Shown: in pieces, positions 1 to 9,299 of the stretch
Position numbering within the stretch: position 1 is the stretch's first letter
Layout: every line of letters starts with the position of its first letter
Origin: Vibrio europaeus
GTDB taxonomy: Bacteria; Pseudomonadota; Gammaproteobacteria; Enterobacterales; Vibrionaceae
Assembly (NCBI RefSeq): GCF_001695575.1
Contig: NZ_LUAX01000001.1
Coordinates: 1,612,001 to 1,676,000, forward strand
Reading direction: 5' to 3'
DNA length: 64,000 nucleotides
Translations under genes and position numbers: made by a program
The notes under the pieces: generated by a model
The model's input: the letters and a program-made list of their open reading frames with translations, nothing else
Told to the model about the DNA's origin: nothing
Database searches by the model: none

Positions 1-156
1 ACGTAACTGTTCAGCTAAGGCCGTTCCACCTGGCTCACGGGTATTTTGGATGCGTTCAACACCGGCATTTGTTAGCGTTTCAAGTACCGCCTTAATCGCT
101 GTACTTTTACCTGCGCCTTCTAGACCTTCAATAACGATAAATTTGCCGTTTTTCAT
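1..156 (-). CDS. tmk: Thymidylate kinase, N-terminal part (gene runs off the left edge)
   Basis: Thymidylate kinase phosphorylates dTMP to dTDP in the cytoplasm. Only the first 52 codons are in the window. They show a P-loop at residues 10-19 ([10 protein letters not shown]), followed by a TREPGGT motif typical of the family. The ATG at 154-156 overlaps the mltG stop by four bases (ATGA), so the two are translationally coupled in a pabC-mltG-tmk run. The rest of the enzyme, including the lid, lies outside the window. Confidence 0.93.
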   Translation of the reverse strand, partial: MKNGKFIVIEGLEGAGKSTAIKAVLETLTNAGVERIQNTREPGGTALAEQLR

Positions 157-1169
157 TTCTTACTTCTTAATTGCTTTAAATATGCTCGAACTGCTCGGTT
201 GTGTTCTGCCAATGTTTTAGAAAACACATGCCCACCATTACCACTTGCGACAAAGTAAAGGTAATTACTGTCTTCCGGGTTAAGAGCCGCTTGAATTGAA
301 GCTTCCCCCGGCATAGCGATAGGTGTTGGCGGCAATCCGAAAATCGTATAGGTATTGTATGGTGTTGGCGTTCGAAGATCTTTCTTACGAATATTACCAT
401 CATACTTGTCGCCCATCCCGTAAATGACGGTTGGGTCGGTTTGCAATCGCATCCGCTTGTTTAAGCGATTGACGAACACTGCCGCGACACGCTCTCGTTC
501 AGATTCTACCGCAGTTTCTTTCTCAATAATTGAAGCCAAGATTAGCGCTTCATAAGAGGATTTTAGTGGCAGTTTCTCTTGGCGAGTTGCCCAATGCTCA
601 TCAAGCACCATTTGTAGTTTGTCGGCAGCGCGCTTCAAAATATCGAGATCAGATGCGCCGAAGGTGTAGTGATAGGTTTCAGCAAGCAACAACCCTTCTA
701 GCTTGTCGTGTGGCACTCCGAGTTTTTCTGCAATCTGAGCTTCGCTTAATCCGTCTAACTCATGCTCCAAGTACGGTGCATTGATGATGATTTGTTGCCA
801 CTCTTTAAACGTCGAGCCTTCGACGAAAGTTATCGAAAATTGGTGCTCTTTGCCCTGTTTAAATTGCTCTAACGTCGATTTCAGAGTCGAACCTGAGTCC
901 AGTAAATAGGTTCCGGCGCGTAATTGTGTCAGTTCAGGGTGGAATCGACGAACAAGTTTAACCACGTCACTACCAGTGATCATTTTAGACTCGGTAAGCT
1001 GTTCAAGGACGTGATTAAAGCTCGTTCCGGAAGCGATGGTAAATATTTGTGACTGCTCGATTTGAAGAGGCTGGTTTACGTACTGCTCTACTTGTTTAAC
1101 GACATACACATAGCCGCCCGCTGCCAATGCAGCAACTAACAACAAAAAGAGCGTGATTTTTTTAATCAC
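153..1169 (-). CDS. mltG: Endolytic murein transglycosylase MltG
   Basis: MltG cleaves nascent peptidoglycan strands at the inner membrane and is thought to set glycan chain length. The 338-residue protein has one N-terminal membrane segment (about residues 5-24), a LysM-like region and the YceG catalytic domain. The conserved glutamate in SIIEKET is residue 216, equivalent to E218 of the Escherichia coli enzyme. It is followed by the family motif [11 protein letters not shown]. The start is GTG at 1167-1169 and overlaps the pabC stop as GTGA. The stop overlaps the tmk start in the same way, so the three genes form a tightly coupled operon. Confidence 0.95.
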   Translation of the reverse strand: MIKKITLFLLLVAALAAGGYVYVVKQVEQYVNQPLQIEQSQIFTIASGTSFNHVLEQLTESKMITGSDVVKLVRRFHPELTQLRAGTYLLDSGSTLKSTLEQFKQGKEHQFSITFVEGSTFKEWQQIIINAPYLEHELDGLSEAQIAEKLGVPHDKLEGLLLAETYHYTFGASDLDILKRAADKLQMVLDEHWATRQEKLPLKSSYEALILASIIEKETAVESERERVAAVFVNRLNKRMRLQTDPTVIYGMGDKYDGNIRKKDLRTPTPYNTYTIFGLPPTPIAMPGEASIQAALNPEDSNYLYFVASGNGGHVFSKTLAEHNRAVRAYLKQLRSKK

Positions 1170-1969
1170 GAGTCGATCATCTCCTGAATTTGTTTAGTTG
1201 TTTTTCCAATATCAAACTGGTGTGAATCAATAGCACAAATCGGCGCTGCGCCTAAGATAGAGTTTGTCATAAACACTTCATCAGCGTTAAGCAAATCAGA
1301 GAGTTTATACTCCCCTATTTGAGTTTCAATCCCCTGTGACTGCGCCCATTCCAATACAACGCGTCGTATAACTCCGCTGACACCTGCTTTATCTAAGCCG
1401 GGAGTAAACAGTGTTGACCCATTTACCCAAAACAAGTTCGCCATAGTGGTTTCAATCACGTTGTCATCAATATCAAGCGCGATCCCGTCAGCCAAGGAAT
1501 GTTGCTCTAGCTCAGCTTTAAGCAACACTTGCTCAAGGCGGTTGTTATGTTTGTGTCCCGCCAGCAAGGGGCTATGACCAAGCCGTCTCTCACAGACACC
1601 CAGTTCTAAACCTTGCTCACTCCATTGTTCATAGTGAGCAGGATAAATAAAGTCGCTAATAGTAACATTTGGTGAGGCTACATGAGTAGGGCTATATCCC
1701 CTTCCTCCCTCACCTCGGCTGATATGCAGTTTTAACCCCGCTTTTTGGTCGTTGCGAACTGCTTGAGCTAGCCAATTTTCAACTTGAGTCCAATTAGGGC
1801 GAGAGATGGATAATGCGTCCAAACAAGCATTCATGCGGTCAACATGCTTTGACCAATGAGCGATGTGCCCTTCTCGCGTCAGCATAGTAGTAAAGCAGCC
1901 GTCACCATATTGAAACGAACGATCTGTCACCGAGATTGAGTCACAACAGACACCATTGACTATGAACAT
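1166..1969 (-). CDS. pabC: Aminodeoxychorismate lyase
   Basis: PabC converts 4-amino-4-deoxychorismate to p-aminobenzoate and pyruvate, a step in folate synthesis. It is a class IV PLP enzyme of 267 residues, the normal length. The expected PLP lysine is K140 in AGHKHNNRLEQ, and the ETTMANLFW block is characteristic of the fold. The ATG has a clear Shine-Dalgarno sequence (AAGGA, six bases upstream). It lies downstream of fabF, separated by a terminator-like hairpin at 2022-2061, and overlaps mltG by four bases. Confidence 0.94.
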   Translation of the reverse strand: MFIVNGVCCDSISVTDRSFQYGDGCFTTMLTREGHIAHWSKHVDRMNACLDALSISRPNWTQVENWLAQAVRNDQKAGLKLHISRGEGGRGYSPTHVASPNVTISDFIYPAHYEQWSEQGLELGVCERRLGHSPLLAGHKHNNRLEQVLLKAELEQHSLADGIALDIDDNVIETTMANLFWVNGSTLFTPGLDKAGVSGVIRRVVLEWAQSQGIETQIGEYKLSDLLNADEVFMTNSILGAAPICAIDSHQFDIGKTTKQIQEMIDS

Positions 1970-2021
1970 GCGAATTCCTTTTTATCACCATTGCTTGAGC
2001 GCCGAGTTTTGAGAGACCATT

Positions 2022-2061
2022 AAATAACAAAACGGCTTAATGCCAAAGCATTAAGCCGTTT
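2022..2061 (-). terminator. Hairpin terminator after fabF
   Basis: A 13-bp perfect stem (2030-2042 with 2049-2061, six-base loop) is followed on the minus strand by a T-rich run. It lies just after fabF and before pabC, so it should end most fab-operon transcripts and lower read-through into pabC-mltG-tmk. Confidence 0.75.
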
Positions 2062-2085
2062 ATTTAATCTAATTCAGGCGCTTGT

Positions 2086-3327
2086 TTAGATTTTCTTAAA
2101 GACTAGTGAGCCGTTAGTACCACCGAAACCGAATGAGTTACAGATTGCGTAATCCATTGAAACTTCTTTAGCAGTATGCGGAACTAGGTCGATATCTAAA
2201 CCTTCTTCAGGGTTATCTAGGTTGATTGTCGGTGGAACCATTTGGTCAACCAGAGACATCACCGTGACGATCGCTTCTACAGAACCTGCAGCACCAAGCA
2301 AGTGACCAGTCATAGACTTAGTTGAAGACACTTTAACTTGCTTAGAACCTTCTTCGCCTAGCGCACGTTTAACGCCTTTAATTTCAGCAACATCACCCGC
2401 TGGTGTAGAAGTACCGTGAGCGTTCACATAGCCGACTTGCGTCCCGGTGATACCTGCATCACGCATTGCTGCTTCCATGGCTAGTGCACCGCCTGAACCG
2501 TCTTCACTTGGAGACGTCATGTGGTAAGCATCACCAGACATACCGAAACCGACAAGCTCAGCATAAATTTTCGCACCGCGAGCTTTTGCGTGTTCTAATT
2601 CTTCAAGAACCATCATGCCTGCGCCATCACCAAGAACAAAACCATCGCGGTCTTTATCCCATGGGCGAGAAGCTTTTTGTGGTTCGTCGTTACGAGTAGA
2701 AAGTGCTTTCGCAGCACCAAAGCCTGCCATACCTAGAGGTGTAGATGCTTTCTCTGCACCACCTGCAACCATAGCTTCTGCATCACCGTATGCAATCATA
2801 CGAGCCGCATGGCCGATGTTATGTAGACCTGTGGTACACGCCGTCGAGATCGCGATGTTTGGACCGCGAAGACCACGCATAATAGATAAGTTTCCTGCAA
2901 CCATGTTTACGATGGTTGATGGTACGAAGAACGGGCTCACTTTACGTGGACCTTTCTCGACAAGCGCTGTGTGGCCTGCTTCGATAAGGTCTAGGCCACC
3001 AATGCCTGAACCGATTGCAACGCCAACACGAGCAGCGTTTTCTTCGTTAATTTGTAAACCAGAGTCATCTAGAGCTTGGATACCAGCTGCAATGCCGTAT
3101 TGGATAAATAGATCCATTTTACGTGCATCTTTTTTAGACATGTATTCAGTACAGTCAAAATCTTTTACTAGACCCGCAAAACGAGTAGAAAAGTTTTCAG
3201 CATCAAAGTGCTCGATATTCACGATACCGCTTTGACCTGCTAGCAGGGCTTTCCAAGATGATTCTACGGTGTTGCCTACCGGTGACAACATACCCATGCC
3301 AGTGACAACAACACGACGCTTGGACAC
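2086..3327 (-). CDS. fabF: 3-oxoacyl-[acyl-carrier-protein] synthase II
   Basis: FabF is the elongating condensing enzyme of type II fatty-acid synthesis and also underlies temperature control of membrane composition in Escherichia coli. I placed the start at the GTG at 3325-3327, nine bases after GGAG. This gives 413 residues, the exact usual length, and the N-terminus [13 protein letters not shown] longer reading to 3387 would add 20 atypical residues and run back into the acpP-fabF spacer. The catalytic triad is visible: Cys164 in ISTACTTG, the His in [11 protein letters not shown] and the His in GHLLGAAG. It is the last gene of the acpP-proximal block. Confidence 0.96.
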   Translation of the reverse strand: MSKRRVVVTGMGMLSPVGNTVESSWKALLAGQSGIVNIEHFDAENFSTRFAGLVKDFDCTEYMSKKDARKMDLFIQYGIAAGIQALDDSGLQINEENAARVGVAIGSGIGGLDLIEAGHTALVEKGPRKVSPFFVPSTIVNMVAGNLSIMRGLRGPNIAISTACTTGLHNIGHAARMIAYGDAEAMVAGGAEKASTPLGMAGFGAAKALSTRNDEPQKASRPWDKDRDGFVLGDGAGMMVLEELEHAKARGAKIYAELVGFGMSGDAYHMTSPSEDGSGGALAMEAAMRDAGITGTQVGYVNAHGTSTPAGDVAEIKGVKRALGEEGSKQVKVSSTKSMTGHLLGAAGSVEAIVTVMSLVDQMVPPTINLDNPEEGLDIDLVPHTAKEVSMDYAICNSFGFGGTNGSLVFKKI

Positions 3328-3386
3328 GATATTATTCTCCGGAATTGAAATGATTCTATGGAAGGATAGAAGGGTTAAAGAGAACA

Positions 3387-3408
3387 CAGGCGGCCAGAAG
3401 GCCGCCTG
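3387..3408 (-). promoter_or_regulatory. Strong intercistronic hairpin between acpP and fabF
   Basis: A GC-rich 9-bp perfect stem (3387-3395 with 3400-3408) with the tetraloop AGAA on the plus strand lies between the acpP stop and the fabF GTG. On the minus strand it lacks a clean T tract, so it looks like a partial attenuator or a 3'-end protector. This fits the far greater need for acyl carrier protein than for FabF. Confidence 0.7.
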
Positions 3409-3417
3409 GGAGAGATA

Positions 3418-3651
3418 TTACTGAGCGCTGTTTACGTAGTCGATTGCAGCTTGAACAGTAGTGATTTTCTCAGCTTCTTCGTCTGGAATCTCAGTGTCAA
3501 ATTCTTCTTCTAGAGCCATTACTAGTTCAACAGTGTCTAGAGAATCAGCACCTAGATCGTCAACGAATGAAGCTTCGTTCTTAACTTCAGCTTCGTCTAC
3601 ACCTAGCTGTTCAACAATGATTTTCTTTACGCGTTCTTCGATGTTGCTCAT
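3418..3651 (-). CDS. acpP: Acyl carrier protein
   Basis: AcpP is the small acidic carrier that holds growing acyl chains on a 4'-phosphopantetheine arm. At 77 residues it has normal length and strongly acidic composition. The attachment serine is Ser37 in GADSLDTVE. It sits between fabG and fabF, as in enterobacteria. The 306-base gap upstream holds a candidate promoter and a FadR-like palindrome, so acpP is probably also transcribed on its own. Confidence 0.98.
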
Positions 3652-3735
3652 TTTTTCTTTTCCTTTACAGATTTCGCCTAATGCGATGATTCAGTAGTTT
3701 ATTCGAACTACCAAAAGTTGCAAGAGGGACCTTGC

Positions 3736-3746
3736 TGGTCAAACCA
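3736..3746. promoter_or_regulatory. Candidate FadR-type operator upstream of acpP
   Basis: The sequence TGGTCAAACCA (minus-strand context TTGTGGTTTGACCAGCAA) matches the TGGT-N3-ACCA form of FadR sites. It closely resembles the perfect palindrome at the fadH promoter in this window. It lies just downstream of a candidate acpP promoter, with -35 TTGAAT at 3770-3775 and -10 TAAAAT at 3749-3754 (15-base spacer), both on the minus strand. FadR is known to control fab genes in Vibrio and Escherichia coli; its action here is inferred. Confidence 0.45.
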
Positions 3747-3748
3747 CA

Positions 3749-3775
3749 ATTTTAGCGATTTTAACCGAAATTCAA
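3749..3775 (-). promoter_or_regulatory. Candidate acpP promoter
   Basis: On the minus strand, TTGAAT (3770-3775) and TAAAAT (3749-3754) are 15 bases apart, slightly short for sigma-70. The rest of the 306-base acpP-fabG spacer (3652-3957) is AT-rich, and I see no gene in it. A dedicated acpP promoter is expected from other gammaproteobacteria. Confidence 0.4.
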
Positions 3776-3957
3776 TACATTTTTGACTTAAATCATGCAC
3801 AAATCTTGCGCACGTTCATATCAAGAATCTCAAACTATAGGCCATTTTAATGACAATAAATAGCCAAGTTGGTGACATTAAGTGCAAATTCACTCTGCCC
3901 GCAGAAATTTGAATGAAATTTAATGAAAAAGTTCACTAATTCTGCAAGGTAAGCGAT

Positions 3958-4695
3958 TTACACCATGTACATGCCGCCATTTACATGCAAAGTTTCACCA
4001 GTAATGTATCCCGCTTCCGGAGAAGCAAGGAATACCACTGCCGATGCAATTTCACGTGGATCACCTAGACGACCTGCAGGGACTGCAGAAAGTGTCGATG
4101 CACGTTGCTCTTCGTTTAACGCTTTAGTCATGTCTGTTTCAATAAAGCCAGGTGCAACGGTGTTAACTGTTACACCACGTGAAGCCACTTCGCGTGCCAT
4201 AGATTTAGTGAAACCAATTACGCCCGCTTTTGCTGCAGCGTAGTTTGCTTGACCCGCGTTACCCATAGTACCAACAACAGAACCTACGTTGATGATACGA
4301 CCAGCGCGTTTCTTCATCATACCGCGAAGCACCGCTTTAGACATACGGAAGATAGGCGTTAGGTTGGTATCAATGATGTCATCCCACTCTGAATCTTTCA
4401 TACGCATAAGTAGGTTATCACGAGTAATGCCTGCGTTATTTACTAGGATATCAATCGCACCAAACTCATCGTTGATTGTCTTTAGTGTCGCTTCAATCGA
4501 CTCAACGTCAGTAACGTTAAGTGCTAGACCTTTACCATTTTCACCAAGGTACTCGCTGATTGCAGCTGCGCCGCCTTCAGAAGTCGCAGTACCGATTACT
4601 GTCGCGCCACGCTCAACCAATAGTTCAGCAATTGCACGACCAATACCACGGCTTGCGCCAGTGACTAGAGCAATCTTACCTTCTAGGTTCATCAT
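3958..4695 (-). CDS. fabG: 3-oxoacyl-[acyl-carrier-protein] reductase
   Basis: FabG reduces 3-ketoacyl-ACP with NADPH in fatty-acid elongation. It is a short-chain dehydrogenase with the N-terminal nucleotide motif TGASRGIG, the structural NNAG motif and the Ser-Tyr-Lys catalytic set (GSVVG and NYAAAKAG). Two adjacent ATGs are possible. The second, at 4692, gives the usual 244 residues beginning MNLEGKIALVTG; the first adds one Met and is nearer the AGGA ribosome site. It lies 24 bases after fabD. Confidence 0.97.
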   Translation of the reverse strand: MMNLEGKIALVTGASRGIGRAIAELLVERGATVIGTATSEGGAAAISEYLGENGKGLALNVTDVESIEATLKTINDEFGAIDILVNNAGITRDNLLMRMKDSEWDDIIDTNLTPIFRMSKAVLRGMMKKRAGRIINVGSVVGTMGNAGQANYAAAKAGVIGFTKSMAREVASRGVTVNTVAPGFIETDMTKALNEEQRASTLSAVPAGRLGDPREIASAVVFLASPEAGYITGETLHVNGGMYMV

Positions 4696-4719
4696 GTTCT
4701 TTATTCCTATGTTCTTTAA

Positions 4720-5643
4720 TTACTTAGCAGCTTCTAGAGATGCAGTATCATTCACTGCTGCGCCACTTAGTGTCTTAACAATTCGTTTTGTCAGGCCAGT
4801 TAGAACCTTACCAGGACCAAGCTCTAGTAACTTCTCTACGCCTTGCTCGCTCATCAGTTGCACACCCTCAGTCCAACGAACTGGGCTGTGTAGTTGACGA
4901 ACAAGCGCATCTTTGATTTTCGCAGGATCGGTTTCCGCAGCTACATCAACGTTGTTGATAACAGGGAACTGAGGTGCGTTGAACTCGATCTCTTCTAGTG
5001 CCACTGCTAGCTTGTCTGCTGCAGGTTTCATCAGTGCACAGTGTGAAGGTACTGAAACCGGAAGTGGAAGCGCGCGCTTAGCACCAGCTTCTTTACATAA
5101 TGCGCCCGCACGCTCTACTGCATCTTTACTACCCGCAATCACAACTTGGCCAGGCGAGTTAAAGTTTACTGGTGAAACCACTTCACCTTGCGCTGCTTCT
5201 TCACAAGCTTTTGCGATAGCGTCATCATCAAGACCGATGATCGCGTACATTGCGCCTGTTCCAGCCGGAACCGCTTCTTGCATTAGTTGACCACGTAGTT
5301 CAACCAGTTTGATCGCTTGCTTAAAGTCAATCACGCCAGCACATACTAGTGCAGAGTATTCACCTAAGCTGTGACCCGCTAGATTAGCTGGTTGCTCTAG
5401 GCCTTGCTCTTGCCATACGCGCCAGATCGCAACAGATGATGCTAACAGTGCCGGTTGAGTACGATGTGTTTGGTTGAGATCTTCTGCAGGGCCATTCTGA
5501 ACTAGAGCCCATAGGTCATAGCCTAGTGCTTCCGATGCTTCTGCAAATGTTTGTTTAACGACTTCAAATTGTTCGCCAAGTTCAGCAAGCATACCCACAG
5601 CTTGTGAGCCCTGACCTGGAAATACGATAGCAAACTTGCTCAT
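4720..5643 (-). CDS. fabD: Malonyl-CoA:ACP transacylase
   Basis: FabD loads malonyl groups from CoA onto AcpP for chain extension. The 307-residue protein has normal length. The N-terminal FPGQGSQ motif and the nucleophile Ser92 in GHSLGEYSAL are present, with the partner histidine in VPSHCALM near residue 201. It sits between fabH and fabG; a terminator-like hairpin precedes it in the transcript. Confidence 0.97.
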   Translation of the reverse strand: MSKFAIVFPGQGSQAVGMLAELGEQFEVVKQTFAEASEALGYDLWALVQNGPAEDLNQTHRTQPALLASSVAIWRVWQEQGLEQPANLAGHSLGEYSALVCAGVIDFKQAIKLVELRGQLMQEAVPAGTGAMYAIIGLDDDAIAKACEEAAQGEVVSPVNFNSPGQVVIAGSKDAVERAGALCKEAGAKRALPLPVSVPSHCALMKPAADKLAVALEEIEFNAPQFPVINNVDVAAETDPAKIKDALVRQLHSPVRWTEGVQLMSEQGVEKLLELGPGKVLTGLTKRIVKTLSGAAVNDTASLEAAK

Positions 5644-5677
5644 TTTCTTTTCCTTAAAACCGTTTCTTTATTTAAAA

Positions 5678-5709
5678 GAAGAAAGAAAAGATGCCTATCA
5701 AGGCATCTT
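5678..5709 (-). terminator. Hairpin between fabH and fabD, terminator-like
   Basis: A 9-bp perfect stem (5688-5696 with 5701-5709, four-base loop) is followed on the minus strand by TTTTCTTTCTTC. It could act as a partial terminator between the rpmF-plsX-fabH and fabD-fabG-acpP parts of the operon. Confidence 0.65.
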
Positions 5710-5727
5710 AATTTTGAATTCTATAGC

Positions 5728-6708
5728 TTAGAACTTAACGAGAGCTGAGCCCCAAGTAAAGCCACCACCAAATGCCTCAAGCAACAGTGTTTGACCACGC
5801 TTAATTCGCCCATCACGCACCGCCTCATCAAGTGCAGTTGGCACTGTTGCCGCAGAAGTGTTGCCATGGCGATCCAATGTAACAACGACTTGTTCCATCG
5901 GCATCGCAAGCTTCTTAGCTGTTGCGGAAATAATACGTAGGTTTGCTTGATGAGGAACCAGCCAGTCTAACTCTGACTTGTCCATATCATTCTCTTTTAG
6001 TGTTTCTTTTACTAAACGAGAAAGCTGAGTAACTGCGACTTTAAATACTTCGTTACCGGCCATATGCAGCCAGCTATTGATATCTTCGCTATGCTCCGAC
6101 TCACTTGGCACTTTCTCATGACGGTCTGGGAATTTGAGGCTTAATAGCTCACCAAAACGACCATCAGAGTTGATTGTTGTTGATAAGATACCTGGCTCTT
6201 CACTCGCTCCAATGACTACGGCACCCGCTGCATCCCCGAAAAGAATGATCGTTGAACGGTCGTTAGGATCACAGGTTTTAGACAAAGCGTCGGCACCGAT
6301 CACTAGGATGTTCTTACAGTGGCCTGTTTTGATGTACTGATCAGCAACAGACAAGGCATAAACAAACCCTGAACATGCCGCAGCCATATCAAACGCAGGG
6401 CAATGCTTAATACCGAGAAGTGCTTGGACCTGACATGCTGCTGATGGGAAAGCGTGAGAACCACTAGTCGTCGCTACAAGAATCATATCGATATCGTTCT
6501 TATCGATACCTGCCATCTCGATAGCATTTTTGGCTGCTTGATAACCCATGTCTGCAACTGTTTCGTTTTCAGCTGCAATGCGTCGCTCTTTAATACCCGT
6601 ACGAGTTACAATCCACTCATCACTTGTATCTACCATTTTCTCTAAGTCTGCGTTTGAACGCACCTGAGATGGCAGGTAGCTGCCAGTACCTAAAATTTTG
6701 CTATACAT
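5728..6708 (-). CDS. fabH: 3-oxoacyl-[acyl-carrier-protein] synthase III
   Basis: FabH condenses acetyl-CoA with malonyl-ACP and so starts each fatty-acid chain. Cys112 in AAACSGF, the His in [10 protein letters not shown] and the Asn in [11 protein letters not shown] form the catalytic triad. At 326 residues it is about nine longer than the Escherichia coli protein; a charged stretch around residues 200-225 appears to account for this. The ATG at 6706-6708 lies five bases after the plsX stop and has no strong ribosome site of its own, which suggests translational coupling. Confidence 0.96.
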   Translation of the reverse strand: MYSKILGTGSYLPSQVRSNADLEKMVDTSDEWIVTRTGIKERRIAAENETVADMGYQAAKNAIEMAGIDKNDIDMILVATTSGSHAFPSAACQVQALLGIKHCPAFDMAAACSGFVYALSVADQYIKTGHCKNILVIGADALSKTCDPNDRSTIILFGDAAGAVVIGASEEPGILSTTINSDGRFGELLSLKFPDRHEKVPSESEHSEDINSWLHMAGNEVFKVAVTQLSRLVKETLKENDMDKSELDWLVPHQANLRIISATAKKLAMPMEQVVVTLDRHGNTSAATVPTALDEAVRDGRIKRGQTLLLEAFGGGFTWGSALVKF

Positions 6709-6713
6709 GAAGA

Positions 6714-7739
6714 CTAATAATGCCTCTCGAGTAAAACCGCTTCCAAACGATCGCTAATACGGCTTGGTACTTGTCGTTTGACCTCATGTAGTGCCTCACC
6801 AATTGCATTGATGACTGCGTCTACATCAGCACTTCCGTGGCTTTTTATGACAATGCCGCGCAATCCTAGCAAACTTGCGCCGTTATACTGGTCGGGGTTC
6901 AATGTTTTTAGTTCATTAAATAGTCCGGAAAACAATTTTCTTGCAATCCAACCCTTTATAGATGAGGTCATCATACTCGATTTCAACTTATCGATAAAAA
7001 GTTGTGCAGTGCCTTCACATGCTTTTAGACAAACATTGCCCACAAAACCATCACAAACAACGACGTCTGCGGCATCATGGAGTAATTGGTTACCTTCAAT
7101 ATAGCCAACAAAGTTCACCGAACGAGTATTTTCCAACATTTCTGCACAGCGCTTGACGAGGTCATTACCTTTTATTTCTTCAGCGCCTATGTTGAGAATG
7201 GCTACTCGGGGTGGCTTGCCTACATACTGCTCTACAAGCGCACTGCCCATAACGGCAAATTGAAACAACGAATCAGCATCGCTCGATACGTTGGCCCCTA
7301 AGTCCAACATCCAAGTTCTACCACCTGAAGCTGTCGGTAAGGCAGAGATAAGCGCAGGACGTTCGATACCCGGTAACAGTTTCAACTTAAATCGCGATAA
7401 GGCCATCAAAGCACCCGTGTTTCCACAGCTAACACAAGCATCGGCTTGACTGTCGGCGACAAGATCAATTGCCATGCCCATAGAGCTGCCTTGATTGTTA
7501 CGGAGTGCGAGGGAAGGTTTTTCTGTGTTGGAAATCACTCGGTCTGCGTGCTCAATACTCAAACGAGCATCTGGCTGGTAACCAAGAGAAGATAATTGAG
7601 ATGTGATCGCGTTTTGATCACCAATAAGGATCACTTTTAGCTCTGGGAAATGCGACAGTGCCTGCACGGCGGCAGGCACTGTGACGCGAGGACCGAAATC
7701 CCCGCCCATTGCATCAAGTGCAACGGTTATATTTTGCAA
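6714..7739 (-). CDS. plsX: Phosphate acyltransferase PlsX
   Basis: PlsX makes acyl-phosphate from acyl-ACP for phospholipid synthesis. The 341-residue protein shows the N-terminal signature [11 protein letters not shown] and the internal GNTGALM motif. The start codon is TTG at 7737-7739, seven bases after AAGG. No ATG lies near, and homologues begin at this point, so the rare start looks real. It lies ten bases after rpmF and five before fabH, in the conserved rpmF-plsX-fabH order that links ribosome and lipid supply. Confidence 0.95.
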   Translation of the reverse strand: MQNITVALDAMGGDFGPRVTVPAAVQALSHFPELKVILIGDQNAITSQLSSLGYQPDARLSIEHADRVISNTEKPSLALRNNQGSSMGMAIDLVADSQADACVSCGNTGALMALSRFKLKLLPGIERPALISALPTASGGRTWMLDLGANVSSDADSLFQFAVMGSALVEQYVGKPPRVAILNIGAEEIKGNDLVKRCAEMLENTRSVNFVGYIEGNQLLHDAADVVVCDGFVGNVCLKACEGTAQLFIDKLKSSMMTSSIKGWIARKLFSGLFNELKTLNPDQYNGASLLGLRGIVIKSHGSADVDAVINAIGEALHEVKRQVPSRISDRLEAVLLERHY

Positions 7740-7748
7740 AGGTCAACC

Positions 7749-7919
7749 TTACTTGTTGATAACCTTTTTGCCACGGTAGTAACCTTCAGCAGTTACGTTG
7801 TGGCGCAGGTGAGTTTCACCTGAAGTTGCGTCTACAGAAAGTGCAGCTGTAGTTAGGGCATCGTGTGAACGACGCATACCACGCATTGAACGAGATTTCT
7901 TGCTCTTTTGTACGGCCAT
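7749..7919 (-). CDS. rpmF: 50S ribosomal protein L32
   Basis: A 56-codon frame encodes a basic protein starting [20 protein letters not shown] and ending KKVINK. This is the normal size and sequence type for bL32 of the large ribosomal subunit. The middle keeps the TGETHLRH-like stretch ([10 protein letters not shown]) seen in gammaproteobacterial L32 without zinc cysteines. It lies between yceD and plsX, its universal position in this group. Confidence 0.97.
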   Translation of the reverse strand: MAVQKSKKSRSMRGMRRSHDALTTAALSVDATSGETHLRHNVTAEGYYRGKKVINK

Positions 7920-7949
7920 TGACCCTACTCCTATGTAAGTATTAAAGAA

Positions 7950-8480
7950 TTACTTCTTTAAGCTTTTTAAAACGTCAAATGGATTCGGCTTCTTTTCTTC
8001 TTCCACAATTTCTTCTGGAAGTTCACCAAACACCATATTATCTGAATCAACGCTACAGTCCGCTTCATCGTGCATTGCTATTTGAGGCAAGTTTAGAATG
8101 AACTCGTCTTCAACTAACTGTATTAGGTCTAACTCACCGTACTCGTTCAGATCTACCAAATCGTACTCTTCCGGTGCTTCCTCTTCAGTCTTTTCACCTT
8201 TATAAGGTGTATAAGTGAATTGGACCTCGCACTCATGTGCGAAAACCTCATTACAGCGCTGACACTCTAAGTCGACTTCGATGTTAGCTTTACCAGAGAT
8301 AACAACGAGTCGCTGTTCATCTAAGTCAAATGACAGTGACACTTGGGCGTCGCGTTTAACGCCTTCAACTGATTCATCTAAGCGCTTAAAGAGACTAACT
8401 TGAATAATACCTTCAACATCTAGTCGCTTCTGAGCAGCGCGTGACGGATCAATCGTACGCGGTATTTTTACCTTTTGCAT
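7950..8480 (-). CDS. yceD: YceD family protein (DUF177), 23S rRNA accumulation protein
   Basis: YceD proteins are linked to 23S rRNA accumulation and precede rpmF in many bacteria; the exact biochemical role is not settled. This 176-residue protein starts MQKVKIPRTIDPSRAAQKR, has the family cysteine pair CQRC near the middle and a very acidic C-terminal half. The ATG at 8480 faces the divergent maf gene across 148 bases, so the main operon promoter probably lies there. Confidence 0.93.
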   Translation of the reverse strand: MQKVKIPRTIDPSRAAQKRLDVEGIIQVSLFKRLDESVEGVKRDAQVSLSFDLDEQRLVVISGKANIEVDLECQRCNEVFAHECEVQFTYTPYKGEKTEEEAPEEYDLVDLNEYGELDLIQLVEDEFILNLPQIAMHDEADCSVDSDNMVFGELPEEIVEEEKKPNPFDVLKSLKK

Positions 8481-8628
8481 AGGGCGCGAATTCTATCTTC
8501 CAAATCGTTTATAGTCAAAGAAAAAGGGCAAAAAATTGTACTTTTTTTCCTTATCAGCTTGAGAGCTAGTATAGAAGACATAATATGGATTAAGCTCTCA
8601 CCAACTCTTGTTTTGATTGTAAAGAAAA

Positions 8629-9210
8629 ATGCCGAATTACCAACTAGTTTTAGCCTCTACATCGCCATATCGTAAACAACTGCTCAATAAACTAGCGATA
8701 GAATTTGATACAGCTTCTCCCGCTTTCGATGAAACTCCGCTAGATAATGAAGCGCCTATTGAGTTGGTTAAAAGGCTAGCCCAGGGTAAAGCCGAGTCTT
8801 GCTCCGTGAGCCAGCCAAGTATAGTTATCGGTAGCGATCAGGTTTGTGTAATCAACGGCAACATCATCGGCAAACCGCATACACGCGAAAAGGCGATTGA
8901 GCAGCTGCTTGATCAAAGCGGCCAATCTATTCAGTTCTATACCGGCTTAGCCCTGCACAATACGCACACCGGACTCACAGATATCAAGGTCGATACCTTT
9001 ACGGTCCACTTTAGAGCTCTAAGCAAAAAGCAGATCGAGAACTATGTAGATAAAGAGCAGCCTTTTTACTGTGCGGGAAGCTTTAAAAGTGAAGGCTTAG
9101 GTATTGCTCTATTTGAACGATTGGAAGGTAAAGACCCAAACACCTTAGTTGGACTGCCACTGATTGATTTGATTGATATGCTCGCAGCACAAGGGGTTGA
9201 GGTGCTTTAG
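8629..9210 (+). CDS. Maf-family nucleotide pyrophosphatase (YceF type)
   Basis: Maf proteins hydrolyse modified nucleoside triphosphates. The YceF subgroup favours 7-methyl-GTP, and gene position next to yceD-rpmF supports that subgroup. The 193-residue protein has the N-terminal [12 protein letters not shown] motif, the acidic IGSDQV motif and the FKSEGLG block near residue 150. It is transcribed away from yceD and is followed by a repeat-rich spacer. The substrate is inferred from subgroup, not from residues unique to it. Confidence 0.93.
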   Translation: MPNYQLVLASTSPYRKQLLNKLAIEFDTASPAFDETPLDNEAPIELVKRLAQGKAESCSVSQPSIVIGSDQVCVINGNIIGKPHTREKAIEQLLDQSGQSIQFYTGLALHNTHTGLTDIKVDTFTVHFRALSKKQIENYVDKEQPFYCAGSFKSEGLGIALFERLEGKDPNTLVGLPLIDLIDMLAAQGVEVL

Positions 9211-9220
9211 CGGGATGTGG

Positions 9221-9260
9221 GAGAACTGGAGAACTGGAGAACTGGAGAACTGGAGAACTA
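9221..9260. repeat. Tandem octamer repeat, five units of GAGAACTG
   Basis: Four perfect copies of GAGAACTG (9221-9252) and a fifth ending in A (9253-9260) lie immediately after maf. With a period of eight, copy number would be prone to slippage. It is outside coding sequence. Confidence 0.9.
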
Positions 9261-9299
9261 AAACTGCTCCACTTCTGTTGTTGGGGGCAACTCTAGTTT

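Noticed and set aside
2615..3235. 206-codon open frame on the plus strand
   Set aside because: It lies fully antisense to fabF, has no family motif and follows from the codon pattern of fabF.
3328..3387. Longer fabF start at 3387
   Set aside because: It adds 20 residues absent from the family, starts in the intercistronic hairpin and bypasses the GGAG-GTG site.
4289..4897. 202-codon open frame on the plus strand
   Set aside because: It is antisense to fabG and fabD, with composition typical of a shadow frame and no ribosome site.
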